Positions 7,046-13,400 of a stretch of 15,628 nt of DNA are shown here, piece after piece. The notes under the pieces are model-generated. The model saw only the letters and a list, made by a program, of their open reading frames with translations. It searched no databases and was not told the origin of the DNA. The stretch comes from Bacteroidales bacterium (lineage in GTDB: Bacteria > Bacteroidota > Bacteroidia > Bacteroidales > UBA7960): the NCBI GenBank assembly GCA_003560215.1, contig PWIY01000122.1:1-15628 (forward strand), given 5' to 3'. Each line of letters starts with the position of its first letter. The first letter of the stretch is position 1. The translations under genes were made by a program, and so were the position numbers.

Positions 7046-7056
7046 GTGTATATTTG
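7024..7056 (+). promoter_or_regulatory. Promoter of the rdhA operon
   Basis: TTTG at 7024-7027, a 21-nt spacer, and TATATTTG at 7049-7056 exactly fit the Bacteroidota vegetative promoter TTTG-N19-21-TAnnTTTG. Transcription should start around 7061-7064, leaving a leader of about 20 nt before the ATG at 7082. It is the best-formed vegetative promoter in the window, and its spacer is largely filled by the operator palindrome. Confidence 0.8.
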
Positions 7057-7081
7057 TCATCTGGCTATTGAATAAACAGGT

Positions 7082-8560
7082 ATGGAAGAAAAACCAAATG
7101 CCCTGAATCGCAGGGATTTTATCAAAAAAGCAGGACTGATCGGAGGTGCCCTGAGCCTTGCGGGTGCTGCCGGAGCCGGACTGGTTGCCGGGAGCAACAA
7201 GGAAAGCTATACCGGGTGGGGCCGCACAGCTTACGGTGGCGACCAGTTTTTCAACCGTCGTCCTTTCCGCGTGGAAACCCCGACTTACGAAAAAGTCGGA
7301 ACACCGGAACGAATCGCTTACATTGAAGATTTTTTTAAACGGCTGGGAGAGCTGCGCCGCCTGACCTTTTCGCGAAACGGTGAGGCGCCGCGCTGGTCTT
7401 TTGATCAGGGGGTTGATGCCTTGCCTGAACCGCTGAGGAGTTATTATAAGGCCCATCCCGGTGCGCTGGAGCAATACCGGTTTGCGATGCAAAGAGCAGC
7501 CGAACAAAGGGAAAACTGGCCTAAGTACAAAGATGAGTTTATGCTTGCCCAGGCTTTTTCAGCAGCCCATGCGAGTTTTGTAAGTGGTCCCGGGGCTTTT
7601 CCGCCTCAGCCTGATGGACCGCCGGAAGAGTCAGATTTTCGCGGGGTGAATGACACCGGTTTGAAGCTGAAATCTGCCGGCCATGGTTCGGAGTTGATCA
7701 AACAGGTTGCCCACTCCTTCGGGGCTTCGCTGGTGGGGATTTGCCGTGTGAAGGAAGAATGGGTACCCCAGGGTTTCCTGCGCGGCGTGGGGAGGACTGA
7801 TTTTGACGTACCAAAACACTGGAAATATGCCATTGTGGTTGCGGTTCCCCACGAATGGGACTCCATGTATGCCAATCCGACTTATGGAACCTCTTATGAC
7901 GCCTATTCCAATTTGCGCTTTATTGTGGGGAAACTGGAAGTGTTTGTTAAAAGAATCGGCTATTCCGCACGGTCCCATTTCCCGCCCACCTCTTACGAGT
8001 TATCCATGCCTCCCCTGGCCATCGACGCCGGACTTGGTGAGCAGGGCCGCCATGGGGTGCTTGTAACCCCTGAGCTCGGGGCCAATACCCGGCTGGCTGC
8101 AGTTACCACGGATATGCCTCTGGAAGTGGACAAACCCATTGATGTGGGCATTAAGAGGTTTTGCAACAAATGCAAAATCTGTGCAGAGGAGTGCCCCAGC
8201 GGAGCCATCAGTTTTGATGACCGGCCTTCGGAGGTGATAAGGGGATTCCGGCGCTGGAGGATCGATCAGGAAAAATGCTATACTGCCTGGAACTGGGTGG
8301 CAACAAGCCGCCCCAGTGGTTGCCGGGTGTGTCTGGCGGTATGTCCTTATTCCAGAAAGCGTAACTGGATACACAATATCGTCAGGGTGGCCGATCCCAG
8401 AGATCCGACAGGGTTGTTTGCAAGCAGCATGCTGGCGATGCAGAAAACTTTTTTTTCCTATCCGGGGGCTGCTGCTTACCTGCCCCCGCCCGACGGAGAC
8501 AACAAAACCTATCTTGAACCCCCTAAATGGCTTCGTACCGATGAATGGTTTGATAAATAA
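7082..8560 (+). CDS. rdhA: Reductive dehalogenase catalytic subunit RdhA (Tat-exported corrinoid/Fe-S protein)
   Basis: This 492-residue protein starts with a twin-arginine signal (NRRDFIKK, R10-R11) followed by an A/G-rich hydrophobic stretch to about residue 36, so it is exported folded and loaded with cofactors. The middle is the corrinoid-binding domain that removes halide from organohalides. The family block PLAIDAGLGEQGRHGVLVTPE includes R323, matching the conserved LGExxR arginine; the catalytic tyrosine should be one of the cluster at Y268, Y272 and Y275 (alignment needed). Two [4Fe-4S] motifs follow: C361-x2-C364-x2-C367-x3-C371-P, and C399-x14-C414-x2-C417-x3-C421-P. The C-terminus PPKWLRTDEWFD is also family-like. 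Length is typical for respiratory RdhA. Its stop overlaps the rdhB-like start by 20 nt. The Tat signal, second motif and context argue against epoxyqueuosine reductase QueG, the nearest relative. The substrate cannot be read from sequence. Confidence 0.92.
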   Translation: MEEKPNALNRRDFIKKAGLIGGALSLAGAAGAGLVAGSNKESYTGWGRTAYGGDQFFNRRPFRVETPTYEKVGTPERIAYIEDFFKRLGELRRLTFSRNGEAPRWSFDQGVDALPEPLRSYYKAHPGALEQYRFAMQRAAEQRENWPKYKDEFMLAQAFSAAHASFVSGPGAFPPQPDGPPEESDFRGVNDTGLKLKSAGHGSELIKQVAHSFGASLVGICRVKEEWVPQGFLRGVGRTDFDVPKHWKYAIVVAVPHEWDSMYANPTYGTSYDAYSNLRFIVGKLEVFVKRIGYSARSHFPPTSYELSMPPLAIDAGLGEQGRHGVLVTPELGANTRLAAVTTDMPLEVDKPIDVGIKRFCNKCKICAEECPSGAISFDDRPSEVIRGFRRWRIDQEKCYTAWNWVATSRPSGCRVCLAVCPYSRKRNWIHNIVRVADPRDPTGLFASSMLAMQKTFFSYPGAAAYLPPPDGDNKTYLEPPKWLRTDEWFDK

Positions 8561-8879
8561 ATTATTTCTGCTTCCGGGTTTTACCCTGCTGATTGATCCC
8601 ACCATCATGAAACCTGTGTTCTGGATGGCCATGGGAGGGTTAATGATCCTTTTTTTTGCGGCGCTTCGTTACTGGTTTCACGACAGCAAAATATCCATGA
8701 ACTGGTGGAAATGGCTCCTGGCAGGAGCCTGGTATTTGCTGCTTTTTGTGGTGATAGCGGCGGCTTTTACCTTGATTGGTGAACGGGAAGTCCGGGCCGG
8801 GGTCTGGTTCCTTGCTGTTTTTGGTGGGTTAATGATCCTTTTGGGTCTGGGCCTGTGGCAGCTGTTGAAAAAAGTATGA
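8541..8879 (+). CDS. rdhB: RdhB-like membrane anchor of the reductive dehalogenase
   Basis: The 112-residue protein has three predicted membrane helices: FWMAMGGLMILFFAALRYWF (about 27-46), WKWLLAGAWYLLLFVVIAAAF (about 56-76) and GVWFLAVFGGLMILLGLGLW (about 87-106). The loop GEREVRAG before the last helix resembles the conserved GExEPRAA segment of RdhB anchors, thought to face outward and dock RdhA. RdhB proteins are usually about 75-110 residues with two or three helices, so size fits. The chosen ATG overlaps the end of rdhA by 20 nt, suggesting translational coupling; no Shine-Dalgarno site is visible. An in-frame ATG at 8607 would give a 90-residue protein that keeps all three helices and is a real alternative. 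The reading frame is open far upstream inside rdhA, but that part is antisense-free overlap, not gene. Confidence 0.8.
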   Translation: MNGLINKLFLLPGFTLLIDPTIMKPVFWMAMGGLMILFFAALRYWFHDSKISMNWWKWLLAGAWYLLLFVVIAAAFTLIGEREVRAGVWFLAVFGGLMILLGLGLWQLLKKV

Positions 8880-8898
8880 GATTGTCAATATAGCAATA

Positions 8899-9408
8899 AT
8901 GGGAATGCGTAAATGGTTGATTGGGGCCGGGTTGCTCACAGTGACCCTGATTGCGGCCCTTGTGGTTTTTGCCACAATGATGAAAGATGAAAACGGGTCT
9001 GAGATACAGCGAACAATGATTCAAACCCTGTACAGAGACGAGGCCGTTTCGGTAAAATGGGACGATTCAGGCCGCTGGCAAATTTATAACATAAATGGCG
9101 ATCTGTCAGGGTATGCTTATTTCGGGATGGGGCAGGGGTACGCGGGGCCGGTGAAGGTGGTTGCCTTTACCAACCCGGATGGTATTATCACCAAAGTTTA
9201 TCCTTATGAGCATGAAGAAACACCCTCCTTTTTTGCCATGCTCTATGAGCATAATTTCCTGGAAAGGGTTGAAGGTCTTTCTGCCTCAGATTTTGACCGG
9301 GAGAAACCGGAGGTTGATGTGGTTTCCGGGGCAACGGTTTCCTGTGAAGCAATTCTTACGGCTCTTTCCCGATCTTTTAGTGGGGCAACTGTTGCCGAAG
9401 GTCACTGA
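8899..9408 (+). CDS. Membrane-tethered FMN-binding domain protein of the dehalogenase operon
   Basis: This 169-residue protein has one N-terminal membrane helix (about 6-27) and then a periplasmic FMN_bind domain as in NosR, RnfG, NqrC and RdhC. Visible family marks are GYAGPVKVVAFTNPDG (80-95), HEETPSFF (105-112) and SGAT at 143-146, where T146 should carry FMN through a phosphoester bond attached by ApbE. A second SGATV occurs at 161-165, close to the C-terminus. The gene starts 19 nt after the rdhB-like gene and lacks a promoter of its own, so it is co-transcribed. It lacks the extra membrane helices and ferredoxin motifs of full RdhC/NosR proteins, so it is a minimal version. Inference: it passes electrons from the membrane pool to RdhA. 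No apbE gene is in the window. Confidence 0.85.
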   Translation: MGMRKWLIGAGLLTVTLIAALVVFATMMKDENGSEIQRTMIQTLYRDEAVSVKWDDSGRWQIYNINGDLSGYAYFGMGQGYAGPVKVVAFTNPDGIITKVYPYEHEETPSFFAMLYEHNFLERVEGLSASDFDREKPEVDVVSGATVSCEAILTALSRSFSGATVAEGH

Positions 9409-9427
9409 TGGCCCGCAGAAAAATTCA

Positions 9428-9435
9428 TACCTTTG
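9428..9435 (+). promoter_or_regulatory. Possible -7 element of pfkA
   Basis: TACCTTTG fits TAnnTTTG and lies 22 nt before the pfkA ATG, in the 49-nt gap after the FMN-binding gene. No TTTG at -33 is seen. If real, pfkA is expressed independently of the dehalogenase operon. Confidence 0.4.
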
Positions 9436-9457
9436 CTCCTGACCAATCTAGAAGGGT

Positions 9458-10438
9458 ATGAAAAGCATCAACAAAATCGGTGTATTGACTTCCGGTGGAG
9501 ACGCCCCCGGCATGAATGCGGCAATCCGTGCAGTGGTTAAAGCCGGAATTCATTACAACAAGGAAGTTCTGGGAATACAGAAAGGCTTTCTCGGGCTCAT
9601 TGAAGACCTGATAAAGCCGCTTTCCGGTCAGGATGTATACAACATCATCCATCGCGGAGGCACCATTCTGAAAAGTGCGCGTTGTGATGCATTCAGAACA
9701 AAGGAGGGGCGTCAGAAAGCTTTTGATACAATGAAGGCACGGGGCATTGACGCCCTGGTGACCATAGGAGGTGATGGTACCCTGACCGGTTCACGAATAT
9801 TCGGAAAAGAATTCGGTGTGCCGGTGATCGGTCTTCCCGGAACCATTGACAATGATCTGTATGGTACCGATTATACCATTGGCTACGATACGGCCGTCAA
9901 TACAGTGGTAACGGCAGTGGACAAGATCCGGGATACGGCGCATTCGCATGACAGATTGTTTGTGGTGGAGGTGATGGGGCGTGATGCAGGCTTCATTGCC
10001 CTGCGCAGCGGCATTGCCACCGGAGCCGAAAAGATCATGATCCCTGAGGCCAAAACTTTTATTGAAGACCTTTATGAATCGCTGGCCAAAGGGAAGTCTC
10101 ATGATGAGGGTGCCGGAATTATCATCGTGGCAGAAGGGGATGATTTTGGCGGTGCCCTGGAAGTGCAGAAAAAGATTAAAAGCCGCTTCCCTGAATTCGA
10201 TATCCGTGTATCTATTTTGGGTCATATCCAGCGGGGTGGTGCTCCCTCAGCTTTTGACCGTGTACTGGCCAGCGGACTTGGTTTCCAGGCTGTGAAGGGT
10301 CTGATGGATGGCAGGAGCGGCATGATGGTGGGATCCATCAACAGGAAAATCGAGTTTACCCCCCTGGAGAAAACCATAAAATATAACCGGCCCATCAATG
10401 TGGAACTGCATAGCATTGCAGAAATTCTTGCCTTGTAA
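9458..10438 (+). CDS. pfkA: ATP-dependent 6-phosphofructokinase
   Basis: The 326-residue protein phosphorylates fructose 6-phosphate to fructose 1,6-bisphosphate, the committed step of glycolysis. Motifs in order: GVLTSGGDAPGMN (8-20, ATP site), GGDGT (104-108), GLPGTIDND (125-133, with catalytic D131), MGRDAGF (173-179, substrate loop) and GHIQRGG in the C-terminal half. GGDGT, with glycine where pyrophosphate enzymes have aspartate, and PGTIDND rather than PKTIDND both mark the ATP-using type. Length equals that of bacterial PfkA. An AGAAGGG a few bases before the ATG can act as ribosome binding site. It follows the dehalogenase operon by 49 nt with no visible terminator between, so some readthrough is possible, but function is housekeeping. 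Confidence 0.96.
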   Translation: MKSINKIGVLTSGGDAPGMNAAIRAVVKAGIHYNKEVLGIQKGFLGLIEDLIKPLSGQDVYNIIHRGGTILKSARCDAFRTKEGRQKAFDTMKARGIDALVTIGGDGTLTGSRIFGKEFGVPVIGLPGTIDNDLYGTDYTIGYDTAVNTVVTAVDKIRDTAHSHDRLFVVEVMGRDAGFIALRSGIATGAEKIMIPEAKTFIEDLYESLAKGKSHDEGAGIIIVAEGDDFGGALEVQKKIKSRFPEFDIRVSILGHIQRGGAPSAFDRVLASGLGFQAVKGLMDGRSGMMVGSINRKIEFTPLEKTIKYNRPINVELHSIAEILAL

Positions 10439-10538
10439 ATTTTTTCGATTTCTGTTTTAATCATGAAACGGCTTCGACCAAATGAGGAAAAAACTTCCCA
10501 AAAGGTCTTGAATGCTGATTTCTAGACTTGTGTTGGTT

Positions 10539-10568
10539 TTTGATAGTTTATTTTTCTGATTATATTTG
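10539..10568 (+). promoter_or_regulatory. Vegetative promoter of the M14 peptidase gene
   Basis: TTTG (10539-10542), 18 nt, TATATTTG (10561-10568) closely match the Bacteroidota promoter. Its -7 octamer is identical to that of the rdhA promoter. Transcription would start near 10575, giving an AT-rich leader of roughly 85-90 nt before the ATG at 10663. The rest of the 224-nt gap (10439-10662) holds no gene; only weak inverted repeats follow pfkA. Confidence 0.7.
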
Positions 10569-10662
10569 TCCGGTTCTGGAAAGACCTTATCGGTATATGA
10601 TCTTCAGAAACATACTTAATAATTCTATCATTTACTAACTAATCCAACCAATCCACTACAAC

Positions 10663-13242
10663 ATGAAGCATTATTTTGGTAAAGCATTCGTGGTTATTTC
10701 CCTTTTGCTTGGGTTTGCTGCAATGCAGGCTCAGGCAAATCGTCCGTTGACGTATTTTCTGGAAGACATTCCCTATGACAACACTGTGCCAAGCCCCGAG
10801 GAGTTTCTGGGCTACCAGGTAGGTGAGTGGCATATTCCCCATGCACTCATGGTACAGTATATGGAACGTATTGCAGAAGCCTCAGACCGGGCCATGATCT
10901 ATGAATATGGACGTTCACATGAATTCCGCCCGCTGGTACACCTGGTGATCACATCTGAAGAAAACCAGCGCAACCTGGATGAAATACAGGCCAACCACCT
11001 GGCACTGACCGATCCGGACCGTTCTGCGGATATGGATATCAGCAATATGCCGGCCGTCGTGCGCCTGGGGTACGGAGTACATGGAAACGAGCAGAGCTCG
11101 CACAATGCCGCCCCGCTGGTGGCCTATTACCTGGCAGCCGGTCAGAGTGCTGCGGTGCAGGAGCTTCTCGACAATATGGTCATTGTGATCGACCCCTCAC
11201 TGAACCCTGACGGACAGGACCGTTTTGCAAGCTGGGTAAATCGTCATAAAAGCAAAACGCTTAATCCCGACCCCAATAACCGGGAGTTCCGTGATGTGTG
11301 GCCCGGTTCAAGAACCAATCACTACTGGTTTGACCTGAACCGCGACTGGCTACCGGTGCAGCACCCCGAGAGTCACGGACGGGTAAATGCCTACCACCGC
11401 TGGATGCCCAACATCAATACCGACCACCATGAGTTTGGTTCCAATTCTACCTTTTTCTTCCAGCCGGGAGAACCCCTGCGTGTGAACCCCCGTACTCCGC
11501 AGATCACCGATGAACTGACCATGGAGGTCGCAAAATACCATGCGGAGTTTTTTGATGAGATCGGGCAAACTTATTACACCCAGCAGGGTTTTGATGATTT
11601 TTACTACGGCAAAGGTTCCACCTATCCCGATGTTCAGGGGAGTATCGGTATATTGTTCGAGCAGGCCTCCAGCCGGGGTCACCTGCAGGAAACCATACAT
11701 GGTGAATTGTCTTTTGCCGAAACCATCCGCAACCAGGTCATTGTGTCTATGTCTTCGATGCAGGCCGGGCTGGAGATGCGTGAAACATTGCTTGAGCATC
11801 TTCGCTGGTTCTTTTCCTCAGCCGTTGAGGAAGCAGGGCAGGAAGATTTTGAAGCCTATATTTTCGGAGACCCCTATGACCAGGGAAAGAATTACCACCT
11901 GCATGACATCCTGAAAACCCATCAGGTGAATTTTTATGACATCACTGAGAGTGTCCGCATTGATGGCCAGGATTTTGAACCGGGCAGTGCCTGGGTCGTG
12001 CCGTTGAAACAGCCACAGTACAGGCTCATTCAGTCCATGTTTGAGCAGGCACTGGAATTTGAAGACAGCCTTTTTTATGATGTATCCACATGGACCAAAC
12101 CCTATGCGTTCAACCTTCCTTACGGAAAAGTTTCTTCGGCCAGGGAAATGCGGAATATTCAGGGTGGTGCTGTCACGGAGATCGGGCTCCCGGAGGGCCG
12201 TGTAGAAGGATCTGAAAGCCATGTTGCCTACCTCTTTGAGTGGGATGAGTATTACGCCCCGAAGGCTTTGTATTACCTCCAGAAGCACGGGCTGCGCACC
12301 CATGTGGCCACGGAGCCATTTACCATGCCGCTGGCCGGTGGCCCCAGAGAGTTTAATTTTGGTGCCATTATGGTGCCGGTCAAGACCCAGGATAAAGATG
12401 CCTCAAGGGTTTATGAACTCATTACCGGGGCTGCCACTGAGGCCGGTATCACAATTTACCCGGTTGAGACCAGCCTGGTGGATGAAGGGATTCACCTGGG
12501 AAGCAGAAGTTTTGCCTTCCTCCGGAAACCGGAGGTGCTGATGCTTATTGGCTCCGGAACCAACAGCCGTGAAGCAGGAGAGATCTGGCACATGATGGAT
12601 CAGCGTTTTCACATGCCTGTGACCAAGGTTGAGCTTGAGCGTTTTTCCGGAGTTGACCTGAACAGGTACAATGTCATTGTGATGGCTTCAGGATCTTATG
12701 GCGGACTGGGAGAGTCTGACCGGGATGCACTCTCTGACTGGGTTCGTTCCGGCGGAACCATTGTGGCCCTCGGTACAGCCAACAGGTGGCTGGATCGTCA
12801 TGATTTTGTGGATATGGAATTTATTTCCACGCCCGATATCGAGGATGAAGAGCGTTTGCCTTACTATTTGCGGAGCAATATTCGCGGTGCCCGCAGGATA
12901 TCCGGAAGTATTTTCATGACCAGCCTGGATACGACCCATCCGGTGGGATATGGTTACAGAAGAGAGTCGTTGCCTGTTTATGTTTCAGGAACGTTCGGTG
13001 CCAAAACCAACAACAATCCCTTCACCAACCCCGTGATCTTTGAGGAGAATTCACTGGTGAGCGGTTATGTCTGGGAGCCTTACCTGAATGTAATGGACGG
13101 TTCGGCTGGGGGTCAGATCCACAGCCCTGGGCGTGGTACCGTGGTTTCCATCCTGCATAACCCGAACTTCAGGGGTTTCTGGTTCGGACACAGCAAAATG
13201 TTTATGAATTCACTGTTTTTCGGACAAATCATGGGAACCTGA
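10663..13242 (+). CDS. Secreted M14-family zinc carboxypeptidase with a DJ-1/GATase-like C-terminal domain
   Basis: This 859-residue protein has a type I signal peptide (FVVISLLLGFAAMQAQA, cleavage likely after A25). The M14 peptidase domain spans about residues 55-345. Zinc ligands are H140 and E143 (YGVHGNE) and a histidine in TDHHEFG (H255 or H256). NPDG (181-184) and the DLNRDW block with N226/R227 resemble the substrate-carboxylate binding region. E333 in GILFEQAS fits the catalytic glutamate. Residues about 620-740 (EVLMLIGSG, YNVIVMASGSYGG, WVRSGGTIVALG) resemble the class I glutamine-amidotransferase/DJ-1 fold without an obvious catalytic cysteine. The protein presumably trims peptides in the periplasm or outside. 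It has its own promoter and a terminator downstream. Large M14 proteins of this layout are common in Bacteroidota; exact substrate unknown. Confidence 0.9.
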   Translation: MKHYFGKAFVVISLLLGFAAMQAQANRPLTYFLEDIPYDNTVPSPEEFLGYQVGEWHIPHALMVQYMERIAEASDRAMIYEYGRSHEFRPLVHLVITSEENQRNLDEIQANHLALTDPDRSADMDISNMPAVVRLGYGVHGNEQSSHNAAPLVAYYLAAGQSAAVQELLDNMVIVIDPSLNPDGQDRFASWVNRHKSKTLNPDPNNREFRDVWPGSRTNHYWFDLNRDWLPVQHPESHGRVNAYHRWMPNINTDHHEFGSNSTFFFQPGEPLRVNPRTPQITDELTMEVAKYHAEFFDEIGQTYYTQQGFDDFYYGKGSTYPDVQGSIGILFEQASSRGHLQETIHGELSFAETIRNQVIVSMSSMQAGLEMRETLLEHLRWFFSSAVEEAGQEDFEAYIFGDPYDQGKNYHLHDILKTHQVNFYDITESVRIDGQDFEPGSAWVVPLKQPQYRLIQSMFEQALEFEDSLFYDVSTWTKPYAFNLPYGKVSSAREMRNIQGGAVTEIGLPEGRVEGSESHVAYLFEWDEYYAPKALYYLQKHGLRTHVATEPFTMPLAGGPREFNFGAIMVPVKTQDKDASRVYELITGAATEAGITIYPVETSLVDEGIHLGSRSFAFLRKPEVLMLIGSGTNSREAGEIWHMMDQRFHMPVTKVELERFSGVDLNRYNVIVMASGSYGGLGESDRDALSDWVRSGGTIVALGTANRWLDRHDFVDMEFISTPDIEDEERLPYYLRSNIRGARRISGSIFMTSLDTTHPVGYGYRRESLPVYVSGTFGAKTNNNPFTNPVIFEENSLVSGYVWEPYLNVMDGSAGGQIHSPGRGTVVSILHNPNFRGFWFGHSKMFMNSLFFGQIMGT

Positions 13243-13300
13243 TCGGAACAGCATGGCCCCAGGTCGGGCCAGTAAGACCCCTGATCGGGGTAGCATGGCC
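13238..13300. repeat. Imperfect 21-bp direct repeat over the M14 stop codon
   Basis: Copies at 13238-13258 and 13280-13300 share CCTGATCGG, three differing bases, then AGCATGGCC (18 of 21 identical), with a 42-bp period. The first copy contains the stop codon of the peptidase gene. Small hairpins lie between and after them: GGCCC/GGGCC (13255-13270), ACCCC/GGGGT (13277-13291) and GGCT/AGCC (about 13306-13318). This may be a decayed short interspersed repeat or a 3' stabilising structure. Confidence 0.55.
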
Positions 13301-13362
13301 GGAAAGGCTCAAAAAGCCCTGTAACCGGTTAATAATCCATCAAGGTCTTTTGGATATCTGAT

Positions 13363-13400
13363 ATAAAGGCTCCTGTGGTCATACACAGGGGCTTTTATTT
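13363..13400. terminator. Terminator between the convergent M14 peptidase and HMG-CoA reductase genes
   Basis: AAAGGCTCCTGTG (13365-13377) pairs with CACAGGGGCTTTT (13384-13396), including two G-T wobbles, across a 6-nt loop, and two more A-T pairs extend it outward. On the plus strand it is followed by a T-rich tract (TTTTATTTT), good for ending the M14 transcript. The right arm contains the stop codon of the HMG-CoA reductase gene. The hairpin also forms on the minus strand, but the T tract there is weak. Confidence 0.8.

Noticed and set aside
8316..8540. Upstream extension of the RdhB-like frame inside rdhA
   Set aside because: The extra 75 residues overlap the conserved second Fe-S motif of RdhA and read as noise; the anchor's normal size fits the ATG at 8541.
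7082..8560. RdhA as epoxyqueuosine reductase (QueG)
   Set aside because: QueG has no Tat signal and a different second Fe-S motif; the LGEQGR block, the C-x14-C spacing and the rdhB and marR neighbours fit RdhA.
8000..8632. Long antisense open frame (210 codons) over rdhA
   Set aside because: Shadow of the rdhA coding frame; composition is not protein-like and no family is recognised.
9458..10438. Pyrophosphate-dependent phosphofructokinase
   Set aside because: GGDGT and PGTIDND are the ATP-type residues; the pyrophosphate type has GGDD and PKTIDND.
10470..10520. Possible terminator after pfkA
   Set aside because: Only 4-7 bp imperfect pairings with no T tract; not supportable.
11818..12303. 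Antisense open frames within the M14 gene (also 11350-11799)
   Set aside because: They lie fully opposite a well-supported coding gene and show no recognisable domain.
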